Of a DNA stretch of 58,451 nt, positions 7,902-16,321 are shown piece after piece. The stretch's first letter is position 1. The number at the start of each line of letters is the position of its first letter. The position numbers and the translations under genes are program-made. The DNA is from Cupriavidus gilardii (GTDB taxonomy: Bacteria; Pseudomonadota; Gammaproteobacteria; Burkholderiales; Burkholderiaceae), in assembly GCF_013314895.1 (NCBI RefSeq), contig NZ_JABTYE010000029.1:1-58451 (forward strand). The letters are read 5' to 3'. The notes beneath the pieces were generated by a model. It did no database searches. It worked only from the letters and a program-made list of their open reading frames with translations, and had not been told where the DNA came from.

Positions 7902-8237
7902 GGAAATAACTCCTGGATGGGTGGCTGCGAGCGGCAGCCGCGCTTGCCCCGGGGGAGAGGGGGCATGCCGCATTCTGGCCGCAGACCCCGCACGGACGTC
8001 ACCCAACCTTTGCGGGTAGACGCGGGCCGGCGCACGTAAGCAGAACTTGCCATTGGGGCCCGTCGCTGACTGCGGGATGGCGCACCAACCCGCGGTAAAC
8101 CCTAGTGGTATAGGTAACTAGACCTTATTACAGTGGCAGTTCGCCGAGCCCCCTTTCGGGGGGCGCCCGGCGTTCGTTTGTCTCGCGTCCATCCGCGGCC
8201 TGGCGCCGCACACCGGCCCCTTCGTCTGCCGCCTTCG
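7902..8237. other. Divergent promoter region of thioesterase and HutC-type regulator
   Basis: No gene seen. It holds the ribosome site of the thioesterase, a possible operator at 8107-8124, and the leader of the GntR/UTRA gene. An in-frame upstream start exists at 8133 but is not supported by family homology. Confidence 0.5.
8107..8124. promoter_or_regulatory. Probable HutC-type operator
   Basis: GGTATAG, four bases, then CTAGACC: inverted arms with one mismatch. The half-sites resemble the GGTCTAGACC-like sites used by DasR/YvoA-type GntR regulators. It is 113 bases before the regulator start, so autoregulation is plausible. Confidence 0.5.
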
Positions 8238-9005
8238 ATGCCTGATTCCCTGTCCTCGACCGAACTGCTGTCGCGCAGCCGCGAACCGGTCTATCTGCAA
8301 CTGGCGACCATCTTTCGCCGCCGCATCGAGAGCGGCGTCTGGCGTCCGGGCGAACGTATCCCGTCGCTGGAGGATCTGTGCCGCCAGTACGGGGTCGCGC
8401 GCATGACGATGCATCACGCGCTGACGGTGCTGGACGACGAAGGACTGGTCGCGCGCTCGCGCGGGCGCGGCACCTTCGTCAAGGGCGGTGGCAAGCGGCG
8501 CCGGCCGGTGTCGCTGCCGGTCACATGGGGCCAGGCGGTCGAGGTCGGCGAACAGCTCGGCACCGAGGCGCTGGTCGAGTCGTCGGGCAGCGTGCCGTTG
8601 CCGGACGAACTCGGCATGCCATGCGAAGCCGAGCGCGCGCCCGCCTACCATTTCCTGCGCCGCCTGCACCGGCTCGACGGCCGTCCCTTTGCGCTGGGCG
8701 AGGTCTATATCGAGGAAACGCTGTTCGCGCGCAATCCGCGCGCGTTCCGGCAGGGCGCCTCGATGCCGGTGCTGGACCGCTTTCCCGGGCTGCGGGTATC
8801 GAGTGCGCGCCAGCGCCTGTCGATCATCGCCGCCGGCGCGGAATCGGCCGCGGCTCTCGCACTGCCCGTCGGCGCGCCGGTGGCCGAACTGCGGCGCCAT
8901 GCCTGCGCCGACGGCGTGATCGTCTATTACGCCCGCATCGAATTTCCGACCGAATACGTTTGCCTCGACTTCGACCTGCTCGATCCGGGCGGCGTGGCGG
9001 GCTGA
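8238..9005 (+). CDS. GntR family regulator, HutC subfamily (UTRA domain)
   Basis: 255 residues. The N-terminal winged helix-turn-helix reads PVYLQLATIFRRRIESGVW, PGERIPSLEDLCRQYGVAR and GRGTFVKGG (about residues 18-83). Residues 95-250 form a UTRA ligand domain, with the family segment ALGEVYIEETLF and the C-terminal YYARIEFPTEY. The ATG at 8238 was chosen because the domain begins shortly after it; no strong ribosome site is visible. It is 73 bases upstream of the ThDP enzyme on the same strand, which it probably controls together with the DUF35/thiolase-like pair. Confidence 0.92.
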   Translation: MPDSLSSTELLSRSREPVYLQLATIFRRRIESGVWRPGERIPSLEDLCRQYGVARMTMHHALTVLDDEGLVARSRGRGTFVKGGGKRRRPVSLPVTWGQAVEVGEQLGTEALVESSGSVPLPDELGMPCEAERAPAYHFLRRLHRLDGRPFALGEVYIEETLFARNPRAFRQGASMPVLDRFPGLRVSSARQRLSIIAAGAESAAALALPVGAPVAELRRHACADGVIVYYARIEFPTEYVCLDFDLLDPGGVAG

Positions 9006-9078
9006 GGCCGAACGCATGCAACACCCGATCCCCACCTGATTTCGAATCGACCGACCTGAGAACAAGGAAGCGCGCAAT

Positions 9079-10665
9079 ATGGACACGAACCGATCCCAGC
9101 AACCCGGGCAGACGCTCAACGGCGCCGAAAGCCTGGTCAAGACCCTGCTCGCCTGCGGCGTCGATACCTGCTTCGCCAACCCGGGCACCAGCGAAATGCA
9201 TTTCGTCGCGGCGCTCGACCGCATTCCCGGCATGCGCTGCGTGCTGGGTTTGTTCGAAGGCGTGGTGACGGGCGCGGCCGACGGCTATGCCCGCATGGCG
9301 GACAAACCGGCGGCGACGCTGCTGCATTGCGGACCGGGCCTGGCCAACGGCCTGGCCAATCTGCACAACGCGCGGCGCGCGCAGACGCCGATCGTCAATA
9401 TCATCGGCGACCAGGCGACCTACCACCGTCCGCTCGATGCGCCGCTGACCGCGGACACCGAGGGCTGGGCGCGTCCCGTCTCGGTGTGGACCCGTACTGC
9501 GCAGCGCGCCGATCAGGTCGGCGCCGATGCCGCCGCCGCGGTGCAGGCGGCCTGCGCCGCGCCCGGTGGCGTGGCCAGCCTGATCCTGCCGTCCGATGTC
9601 TGCTGGGACGAGGGCGGCCAGGTGGCCGCGCCGATGCCGCCGCTGGCCGCGCCCAAGGTTTCGCCCGACGCGATCGAGCAGGCCGCGCGCTGGCTGCGCT
9701 CGGGCCGGCCGACGCTGCTGGTGCTGGCCGGCACGGCGCTGCGCGAGGCGCCGCTGGCCGATGCGCATCGCATTGCTGCCGCCACCGACGCGCGCCTGAT
9801 CACGCCGATGTCCAACGCGCGCGTGTCGCGCGGGCGCGGCCGTCTTGCGGTGGAGCGCGTGCCCTATTCGGGCGACGTGGCGCGCGGGAAGCTGGCCGGC
9901 ATCCAACAGGTGATCCTGGTCGGCGCGCCGCCGCCGGTGACGTTCTTTGCCTACCCGGGCAAGTCGCCGCGCCCCTATCCCGAGGACGCGCAAATCCATG
10001 TGCTCGCGCGCCCTGAGCAGGACCTGGCCGATGCGCTCGCCCGCCTGGCGGACGCACTCGGCGCGCCGGCGGTGCCGGTGCCCGATGGCGCCACCCCGGC
10101 CGCCACCCCGGCCGGCATTGCCAAGGGCGCGGTGACCTCGGAAGCCGTCGCACAGACGCTGAGTGCGCTGCTGCCCGAGCAGGCGGTGGTGGTCGAGGAA
10201 AGCGTCAGCTTCGGCCGCGCGTTCTATCCCGGCACGGTGCATGCCGCCCCGCACGACTGGCTGCAGCTGACCGGCGGCGCGATCGGCGCGGGGCTGCCGC
10301 TGGCGGTCGGTGCCGCGGTGGCGGTGCCCGATCGGCGCGTGGTCGCGCTGCAGGCCGATGGCTCCGGCATGTACACCGTGCAGTCGCTGTGGACGATGGC
10401 GCGCGAGCAGCTCGATGTCACGGTGGTGGTGCTGGCCAATCGCAAGTACGCGATCCTGCTGGGCGAACTGGCCGGCGTCGGCGCGAACCCGGGCAAGACT
10501 GCGCTCGACATGCTCGATATCGGCAATCCCGATCTCGACTGGGTCAAGCTCGCCGCCGGCATGGGCGTCGAGGGTGCGCGTGCGGTCGATATGGAAAGCT
10601 TTGCCGATCTGTTTGCGATGGCGAACAAGCGCAAGGGACCGTTTTTGATCGAGCTGGTGATTTGA
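9079..10665 (+). CDS. Thiamine-diphosphate-dependent decarboxylase / acetolactate synthase-like
   Basis: 528 residues with the three-domain layout of ThDP enzymes. The N-terminal PYR domain has the activating Glu in LGLFEGVVTGAADGYARM (about residue 58). A central NAD/FAD-like domain includes TLLVLAGTALREAPLAD. The C-terminal PP domain has LQADGSGMYTVQSLWTMARE and, 25-30 residues later, ANRKYAILL, the metal/ThDP-binding stretch. It resembles benzoylformate decarboxylase-like and orphan acetolactate-synthase-like proteins more than IlvB; no small subunit is nearby. AAGGAAG precedes the ATG at 9079. The substrate is probably a 2-oxo acid in the same pathway as the downstream aldolase-like pair. 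Confidence 0.9.
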   Translation: MDTNRSQQPGQTLNGAESLVKTLLACGVDTCFANPGTSEMHFVAALDRIPGMRCVLGLFEGVVTGAADGYARMADKPAATLLHCGPGLANGLANLHNARRAQTPIVNIIGDQATYHRPLDAPLTADTEGWARPVSVWTRTAQRADQVGADAAAAVQAACAAPGGVASLILPSDVCWDEGGQVAAPMPPLAAPKVSPDAIEQAARWLRSGRPTLLVLAGTALREAPLADAHRIAAATDARLITPMSNARVSRGRGRLAVERVPYSGDVARGKLAGIQQVILVGAPPPVTFFAYPGKSPRPYPEDAQIHVLARPEQDLADALARLADALGAPAVPVPDGATPAATPAGIAKGAVTSEAVAQTLSALLPEQAVVVEESVSFGRAFYPGTVHAAPHDWLQLTGGAIGAGLPLAVGAAVAVPDRRVVALQADGSGMYTVQSLWTMAREQLDVTVVVLANRKYAILLGELAGVGANPGKTALDMLDIGNPDLDWVKLAAGMGVEGARAVDMESFADLFAMANKRKGPFLIELVI

Positions 10666-10688
10666 CTGTAGCGGTGGCGCGGGGCTTG

Positions 10689-10801
10689 CCCTCTCCCCCG
10701 GCCCCTCTCCCGCAAGCGGGAGAGGGGAGCAAACCGCCGCGCTGACGAACGGCCGACGGTGTTCTCCCTCTCCCGCTTGCGGGAGAGGGCCGGGGAGAGG
10801 G
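10689..10801. repeat. Pair of inverted REP-like elements
   Basis: Copy A (10689-10727) and copy B (10766-10801) are inverted relative to each other, and each has the internal palindrome CCCTCTCCCGC AA/TT GCGGGAGAGGG. The core is the same as at 1-64. They sit in the space between the ThDP enzyme and the DUF35 gene. Confidence 0.88.
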
Positions 10802-10913
10802 TAAGGGCGCCCCCCTTCGCGACGAAATAATCCAGCCTTCCGGACAAGCGAATTGCACAAGCGCCAATGACTGCGGCAAGCTGCCCGCGGAAGGCATCGA
10901 GCCAGGAGACAGC

Positions 10914-11321
10914 ATGACAACACCAACGAGCGCGGCGGAGCCCGATCAGGGGCCCGACCGGGTCTACGCCGCCCTGTTGAACGAAGGGCGCTTTCGCATT
11001 CAGCACTGTCGCGACTGCGACCGTCACGTGTTCTATCCGCGCAATATCTGCCCGCACTGCGGCGGCGAGGCGCTGGACTGGACCGAGCCGAAGGGCACCG
11101 GCACCGTCTATTCGACCAGCGTCGTGCGCCGCAAGCCGGAAGCCGGCGGCGACTACAACGTGGCGCTGATCGATCTGGACGAAGGCGTGCGCATGATGAG
11201 CCGGGTGGAAGGCGTGGCGCCGCAGGCGGTACGCATCGGCATGCGCGTCAAGGCGCGCGTGGCGCCCGCGGCGGGCGATGGCGTCCCGGCCATGGTGGTG
11301 TTCGATCCGATGGAGGGCTGA
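10914..11321 (+). CDS. DUF35 OB-fold protein with rubredoxin-like zinc ribbon
   Basis: 135 residues. Cys32, Cys35, Cys46 and Cys49 (HCRDCDRHVFYPRNICPHCG) form a zinc ribbon. An OB-fold follows: GTGTVYSTSVVRRKPEAGG, NVALIDLDEGVRMMSRV and VKARVAP. The proteins of this family bind acyl-CoA and are obligate partners of thiolase-like proteins. AGGAGAC at 10904-10910 fixes the ATG. It is four bases upstream of the thiolase-like gene, which strongly suggests a heteromeric complex like the ChsH2 DUF35 domain with Ltp2. Confidence 0.93.
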   Translation: MTTPTSAAEPDQGPDRVYAALLNEGRFRIQHCRDCDRHVFYPRNICPHCGGEALDWTEPKGTGTVYSTSVVRRKPEAGGDYNVALIDLDEGVRMMSRVEGVAPQAVRIGMRVKARVAPAAGDGVPAMVVFDPMEG

Positions 11322-11325
11322 CGCG

Positions 11326-12498
11326 ATGCCAGCACAATCGTTGCGCGGTGGCGTCGCCATCGTGGGCGTGGGACAGGCCGGACTGGGCGAGGCCTACGGC
11401 AAGACCGAAATGGAAATCCTGGTGGAAGCGGCCAAGGCCGCGGTCAAGGATGCCGGCATGTCGATGCGCGAGATCGACGGCATTGCCACCGCCAGCGTCG
11501 GCGCCACCATGTGGGTGATGCCAGTGGCCGAATATCTCGGCATCCATCCGAAGTTCGTCGACAGTACGATGATCGGCGGCTCCAGCTTCGTCGCCCATAT
11601 GCTGCCCGCCATGCTGGCGCTGGAGGCCGGCCTGTGCGATGCGGTGCTGGTCTGCTACGGCAGCAATCAGCGCACCTCGACGGTCGGCCGCGCCGGCATC
11701 GCCAAGGTGCGCTCGGTGCTGGATCCGCAGCCGTACGAGAACCCTTACCAGCCGATGCAGCCGATCACCTCGTACGCCCTGGCGGCGGCGCGGCATATGC
11801 ACCAGTACGGCACCACGCGCGAGCATCTGGCCGAGGTCGCGGTGGCCGCGCGCCAGTGGGCGCAGATGAATCCCGATGCGCTGATGCGCGATCCGCTGAG
11901 CATCGACGACGTGCTGAACGCGCGCATGGTGTCGGACCCGCTGTCGGTGCGCGACTGTTGCCTCGTCACCGACGGCGCCGGCGCCTATGTGATGGTGCGC
12001 GCCGAACGCGCGAAGGATCTCGCCAAGCCGCCGGTCTATGTGCTCGGCAACGCCACCGCGACCTGGCACCGGCAGATCTCCAGCATGCCGGACCTGACCG
12101 TCAGCGCGGCGAAGGAATCGGGCGAGCGCGCCTTCGCAATGGCGGGCGTCAGGCCGGCCGATGTCGACGTGCTCGAACTGTACGACGCGTTCACCATCAA
12201 CACGCTGCTGTTCCTCGAAGACCTCGGCTTCTGTGCCAAGGGGGAGGGCGGGCCGTTCGTCAGCGGCGGCGCCATCGCCCCCGGCGGCCGGCTGCCGGTC
12301 AATACCAACGGTGGCGGGCTGTCGTGCGTGCACCCGGGCATGTACGGCATGTTCATCACCATCGAGGCGGTGCGGCAGTTGCGCGGCGAATGCGGCCAGC
12401 GCCAGGTCGCCGGTGCGGAGATTGCGCTGGTGCATGGCAACGGCGGCACCTTGTCGAGCCAGTCGACCGCAATCCTGGGGACTGCGGCGGCGCTGTAA
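11326..12498 (+). CDS. Thiolase-like protein (SCP-x/Ltp2 type), likely retro-aldolase
   Basis: 390 residues, thiolase fold (AIVGVGQAGLGE, DGAGAYVMVRAERA, NTNGGGLSCVHPGMYGMF). The thiolase nucleophile Cys is absent: its segment reads TMIGGSSFVAHM, with Ser86/Ser87. The usual HD of the conserved ELHDAF segment is YD (ELYDAFTINTLLF). Both changes are typical of Ltp2-type proteins that act with DUF35 partners as acyl-CoA retro-aldolases rather than thiolases (recalled from the family, not tested here). Start ATG 11326, four bases after the DUF35 stop. Together with the ThDP enzyme it suggests side-chain shortening of a branched or hydroxy acyl-CoA. Confidence 0.9.
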   Translation: MPAQSLRGGVAIVGVGQAGLGEAYGKTEMEILVEAAKAAVKDAGMSMREIDGIATASVGATMWVMPVAEYLGIHPKFVDSTMIGGSSFVAHMLPAMLALEAGLCDAVLVCYGSNQRTSTVGRAGIAKVRSVLDPQPYENPYQPMQPITSYALAAARHMHQYGTTREHLAEVAVAARQWAQMNPDALMRDPLSIDDVLNARMVSDPLSVRDCCLVTDGAGAYVMVRAERAKDLAKPPVYVLGNATATWHRQISSMPDLTVSAAKESGERAFAMAGVRPADVDVLELYDAFTINTLLFLEDLGFCAKGEGGPFVSGGAIAPGGRLPVNTNGGGLSCVHPGMYGMFITIEAVRQLRGECGQRQVAGAEIALVHGNGGTLSSQSTAILGTAAAL

Positions 12499-12572
12499 CG
12501 GGGCCGGCATCGAACCGGTGCTGCGACGGCATGCCGCGGCAGGCGGCAAGCAGGAAAGCGGACACGCAAGGC

Positions 12573-12612
12573 AATGCGGACGAACGTCTTAACGCGTTCG
12601 TCCGCATTTTTT
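12573..12612 (+). terminator. Rho-independent terminator after the thiolase-like gene
   Basis: AATGCGGACGAACG at 12573-12586 pairs perfectly with CGTTCGTCCGCATT at 12595-12608 around an 8-base loop and runs into a stretch of six T. It ends the operon that starts at the HutC-type regulator or the ThDP gene. Confidence 0.93.
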
Positions 12613-12629
12613 GTTTGGCGACACCAAAC
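12613..12629. repeat. Small inverted repeat after the terminator
   Basis: GTTTGG, CGACA, CCAAAC: six-base perfect arms directly after the terminator and about 155 bases before the next gene. It may be an operator for that gene or a chance match. Confidence 0.35.
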
Positions 12630-12785
12630 GGGCCAAAGCCTCGCGAAACCGGCCGCTACCGTCAACTCGCGCGCTGCGCCATTCGTCTAGAGACTGTGGT
12701 GGCGATCCGCAGACCGGCAAGGTGGTGTTTCCCGGCGGTGGGTCGTCCACGCGCCCTTGCCTTGCCCTTCGAGTCTGTCCGCACC

Positions 12786-13928
12786 ATGACGCTTACCGCC
12801 CGCGCGACCCCTTCGCTTCTTCCCGCAGCGCCGCGTATTCACGATCCACGATCCCGCTCGGGGCAGCCGCCGCTGCGGCCGCGCAACGCCGCGCAGGTGG
12901 CGCGCACCGCGACCATGCTGTTCCTCGGCGCGGGCAGCATCGAAGTGCGATTGGCGGCCGATTCCGGCCGGCGCTTGCGGTCGATCTTCGCCGACCTTGC
13001 ACGCGAGTACCGCTTCGGCCAACGCCGCTGCGACCGCGCCCCCGATCCCATGGCAGCACATGCCGCGCTGGAGACCGAGATGGGCATCAAGGTACTGATG
13101 CGGCTGAGCGATTGCCTTGGCGCCCTGTTTGGCCTACATGGCGCTGTGGACGATGGCCCACGAAACCGCGATGCTGCCAGGCGCGCCGCGCTGATGGAGT
13201 GCGCCGCCGCGATCGCCGACGAGGCGCTGGTTTGCCGCGACGAGCGCTCGGTGAAGGCCGGCGCCCCACCGGTGCAGCGCAGCCTGACGATTGCCGCGGA
13301 CGCCGCCGGCAACATCCACCTGCACAAGTTCTCTCGCTGGCAGGCGGCCTCCATTCGAGAGAACGCCGCGGGGGCCGACCGCGCCGAAATCGCGGCCGAC
13401 AGCGGCGGGCCGGGAGGACAGGATAGTGCGGCCGCACCCGCAACGGAGGTCAGCGCGTCCCTGGCCTTCCGGATCGAGCCCTGGCGCCGGACCGCGCGTC
13501 CGCATGGCGGCGACCCGCAGCGCGTACTGCTGCGCTGCCGGATGCGGCCGGTGCGCGTGGGCGACGCGCGGCGCATGCACGAGGCGGTGCCGTTACCCGG
13601 CCCTGGCGTGCGCGACAGGCTCGCGGCCGGCGACTGGCGCGGTGCGCTGCTGGGCCTGCTGATCCGGCTGTTTCGTCCGTCGATGCTGCCATGTCGCGGC
13701 GAGATCGCGGGCAGGGCTCAGCTGAAGGTCTATCCGATGCCGCGCGACGGGCGCGCGCCGGTGATCGTGCGCGTCGGCAACCATTGGCCGCGCCGGGAAG
13801 GGCATCGGGCGGCGATCCACGGCGTCGAAGCGCTCACACGCGAACTGGAAGCAAAGCGGCGTCTTCTGTTGCCGGCTCCGACAGCGGCGCCGGCATGGCC
13901 CGACGACGATGGGGTGCGCTGCTATTGA
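12786..13928 (+). CDS. Hypothetical protein, Arg/Ala-rich
   Basis: 380 residues, not recognised. The reading frame keeps strong GC at the third codon position, which supports coding, but codons such as CGA, CTT and GCA are more frequent than in neighbours. No signal peptide or membrane helix is seen. The stretch AREYRFGQRRCDRAPDPMAAH and the segment GEIAGRAQLKVYPMPRDGR look like folded-protein sequence, while residues 190-225 are Gly/Ala-rich. Cysteines are scattered, with no metal motif. ATG 12786 is the first start after the thiolase-like terminator. It stands alone between two catabolic modules and may be lineage-specific or acquired. Confidence 0.6.
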   Translation: MTLTARATPSLLPAAPRIHDPRSRSGQPPLRPRNAAQVARTATMLFLGAGSIEVRLAADSGRRLRSIFADLAREYRFGQRRCDRAPDPMAAHAALETEMGIKVLMRLSDCLGALFGLHGAVDDGPRNRDAARRAALMECAAAIADEALVCRDERSVKAGAPPVQRSLTIAADAAGNIHLHKFSRWQAASIRENAAGADRAEIAADSGGPGGQDSAAAPATEVSASLAFRIEPWRRTARPHGGDPQRVLLRCRMRPVRVGDARRMHEAVPLPGPGVRDRLAAGDWRGALLGLLIRLFRPSMLPCRGEIAGRAQLKVYPMPRDGRAPVIVRVGNHWPRREGHRAAIHGVEALTRELEAKRRLLLPAPTAAPAWPDDDGVRCY

Positions 13929-14175
13929 GCGGCGTGGTGTAGCCGGTACGAAGGCCGCCGATTTGCCGCGGCGCACCCACGGCCAGGCGAAAGGCCGCCT
14001 TAGCCAAATCCAAATGGCGAGCGTTCCGGCGCGCCCACACACTGCGGTGATGGCGTAGGCAGGAGCGCCGGGCTTCCGTCGCCCGCGCGTCCCTCTATAT
14101 GTATACGGACAAAGCGTGCGCAAAACAGAAAATGTGCGCCGGCCGCGCCAGACCGTTGATCACAGGAGGAGACGC

Positions 14176-15195
14176 ATGGCAACGAAGCAAACACGATGGC
14201 GGCCGGCCGGCATGCTGGCGACCGTGCTTGGCGCGCTGGTTCCACTGGCCTGCGTGGCCTCGCTGGCTGCGAGCGCAGGCGCCACGGCCGCAGAGCCGTA
14301 TCCGTCGCGGCCGATCAAGCTGATCGTTGGCTATACGCCAGGCGGCCCGGTCGATACCGCGGCGCGGGTCTATGCCGATTACCTCGGACGGGTGCTGAAA
14401 CAACCGGTAGTCGTCGACAACCGGGCCGGCGCCAGCGGCGCGATCGCCGCCGAGCTGACCGCCAAGGCCCCGCCGGACGGCTATACGCTGTACTTCGTCG
14501 CCAGTCCGACCATGACGATGACGCCGCTGATCCAGAAGGCGGTCAACTTCGATCCGACCCGGGACTTCAGCTACATCGGGCTGATCACCGACTACACCAA
14601 CGTGCTGCTGATCAACAAGGACTTCCCGGCCCGCAATGTGGGCGAACTGGTCGAGTACGCCCGCAAGCACCCGCAGGGGGTGGCGTTCGGCTCGGCCGGC
14701 GTTGGTGCGTCCAACCATCTGTCGGCCGAGCTGCTGGCGCAGATGAGCGGTGTCAAGATGCTGCACGTGCCGTACAAGGGCAATTCGCCGGCGATGACCG
14801 ACGTGATCAGCGGCAAGATCGCCTTCATGTTCGACATCACCGGCACCGCGATCGGCCATATCCAGGGCGGCAAGGTGCGGCCGTTGGCGGTGACGTCGAA
14901 GGAGCGCAATGCCGCGCTGCCCAATGTCCCGACGATGGTCGAGTCCGGGCTGAAGGACTATGCGGTGACCGGCTGGTACGCGCTGATCGGGCCGCCCAAA
15001 CTGCCGGCAGAGGTGGTCGACACGCTGGTCAAGGCGCAGCGGACCGTGGGCGACGATCCAGCCTTCCGCCAGCGGATGACGCAGGGCGGCTACGACCTGA
15101 ACATCACCGGACCGAAGCCGCTGGCGGAGCGGATCGAGCGCGAGCTGAAGCTGTGGGGCGGGGTGGTGAAGACGGCGAAGATCGAGGTGGAGTGA
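14176..15195 (+). CDS. Bug-family tripartite tricarboxylate transporter binding protein
   Basis: 339 residues. The signal peptide covers about residues 1-37 and ends near ATAAEPYPSRPI. The mature protein has the family hallmarks YPSRPIKLIVGYTPGGPVDT, RVYADYLGR, VVDNRAGASGAIAAELTAKAPPDGYTL and the late-domain HVPYKGNSPAMTDVISGKI. Bug proteins capture carboxylates in the periplasm, usually without a cognate TctAB membrane pair nearby, as here. AGGAGG at 14164-14169 fixes the ATG. It is convergent with the MaoC-like gene of the next catabolic cluster, so it may feed that pathway. Confidence 0.93.
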   Translation: MATKQTRWRPAGMLATVLGALVPLACVASLAASAGATAAEPYPSRPIKLIVGYTPGGPVDTAARVYADYLGRVLKQPVVVDNRAGASGAIAAELTAKAPPDGYTLYFVASPTMTMTPLIQKAVNFDPTRDFSYIGLITDYTNVLLINKDFPARNVGELVEYARKHPQGVAFGSAGVGASNHLSAELLAQMSGVKMLHVPYKGNSPAMTDVISGKIAFMFDITGTAIGHIQGGKVRPLAVTSKERNAALPNVPTMVESGLKDYAVTGWYALIGPPKLPAEVVDTLVKAQRTVGDDPAFRQRMTQGGYDLNITGPKPLAERIERELKLWGGVVKTAKIEVE

Positions 15196-15215
15196 GCGCG
15201 CCGTCGAAGAGGGAG

Positions 15216-15293
15216 AGAACCGATGTATCGTTCCTGCGCAGGCGGGAACCCAGCGTCTTCGAAAGCCGCTGCGTCCCCGCTTTCGCGGGGACG
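15216..15293. repeat. Intergenic palindromic repeat between convergent genes
   Basis: CGTCCCCGC, TTTC, GCGGGGACG at 15272-15293 forms a strong hairpin, and GTTCCTGCGCAGGCGGGAAC nearby forms a second. In translation this gives the VPACAGT / SPRKRG strings often seen from dispersed repeats in Burkholderiales. It may terminate transcription from both sides. Confidence 0.7.
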
Positions 15294-15353
15294 TCGACTT
15301 CCCGAGCGACGAATGCGCGGTTGAGCGCCCGGAGGAGCGCGCGGTTGACCGTT

Positions 15354-16238
15354 TTACTCCTCCACCACCGCCCATCCTTCCATCGCCTGCCCGCCCGCAT
15401 CGTCGCCGGTCCACAGCAGCACGCGCCCGGGCTGCTGCGCATCGCGGCGGCCGCCGACCGTGACGAGGTCGTGGTCGAACAGCGGCGCCATGCCGCGAAA
15501 GCCGAAGCGCCTGACGTTCGCGCGCGGCAGCTCGCGCACCAGCAGGTCCACCATCAGCACCGCCTGCAGCGGACCGTGGACGACCAGGCCGGGATAGCCT
15601 TCGACATCGCGCACGTAGTCGTGGTCGTAGTGGATCCGGTGGCCGTTGAAGGTCAGCGCCGAGAAGCGGAACAACATCACCGGATCGGCATGCAGCTGGC
15701 GCTGCCATTGCGGTTGGTGGGGCAGCCGCGGGCGCGGCGGCTGGGCCTGACCCGGCTGCGGCATTTCGCGATAGACGATGTCGTGGCGCTCGCTCAGCGC
15801 GGTCTCGCCGCCGACGGTCAGCACGTGGCGGACCGAGACGAACCACAGCTCGCCGCTGCGCCCGGTTTTCTGCTGCACGTCCTCGATGGTCGAAGTGCGC
15901 GTCACGGTGTCGCCGACCCGCAGCGGACGCTGAAACTCCAGCTCGCTGCCGGCCCACATCCGGCGCGGCAGCGGTACCGGCGGCAGGAAGCCGCCCAGCA
16001 CCGCGTGGCCGTCGCGGCCAAGCTTGCGCTGCGGCGCGCGCGGCAGGAAATAGAGCCAGTGCCACAGCGGCGGCAGCGGGCCGCGCGCAATCGCGTCGCC
16101 GTCCAGGTCGAGCGTGGCGGCGAGCCCGAGCACGGGCTCCGGCGCCAGCGTTTCGGTGCGGCTTTCGCTGCGGCCGATCCATTGGCGCAGCGCTTCCAGG
16201 CTGGTATCGGCCGGATTGGCAGTAGGTTGTTGGGCCAC
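15354..16238 (-). CDS. MaoC-like acyl-CoA hydratase (mesaconyl-C4-CoA hydratase type)
   Basis: 294 residues with a double-hotdog layout. The N-terminal FAS1-like dehydratase half includes LPPLWHWLYFLPRAPQ, LGRDGHAVLGGFLPPVPLPR and RMWAGSELEFQRPLRVGDTV. The C-terminal half includes FRFSALTFNGHRIHYDHDY, where the hotdog hydratase Asp/His motif (xNxHRIHYD) lies. It hydrates or dehydrates a CoA thioester. A GTG at 16238 with AGAGGA upstream is preferred over the earlier in-frame ATG at 16307, which adds a tail without family similarity. It is the last gene of the LysR-led cluster, 83 bases after the MmgE/PrpD gene. Confidence 0.87.
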   Translation of the reverse strand: MAQQPTANPADTSLEALRQWIGRSESRTETLAPEPVLGLAATLDLDGDAIARGPLPPLWHWLYFLPRAPQRKLGRDGHAVLGGFLPPVPLPRRMWAGSELEFQRPLRVGDTVTRTSTIEDVQQKTGRSGELWFVSVRHVLTVGGETALSERHDIVYREMPQPGQAQPPRPRLPHQPQWQRQLHADPVMLFRFSALTFNGHRIHYDHDYVRDVEGYPGLVVHGPLQAVLMVDLLVRELPRANVRRFGFRGMAPLFDHDLVTVGGRRDAQQPGRVLLWTGDDAGGQAMEGWAVVEE

Positions 16239-16321
16239 GGTTGGGATGTCCTCTTGTCTCTTGTGTTGTGGGGAACGGCGAGGCTGGCAGTCGAGAGCGC
16301 CGTCCATGCGAGCGTAGGAGC

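Noticed and set aside
14095..16182. Long minus-strand frame crossing Bug and MaoC genes
   Set aside because: Antisense to two well-supported genes; includes the VPACAG string of a dispersed repeat.
16239..16307. Upstream start at 16307 for the MaoC-like gene
   Set aside because: The extra 23 residues are not family-like and the GTG at 16238 has a better ribosome site.
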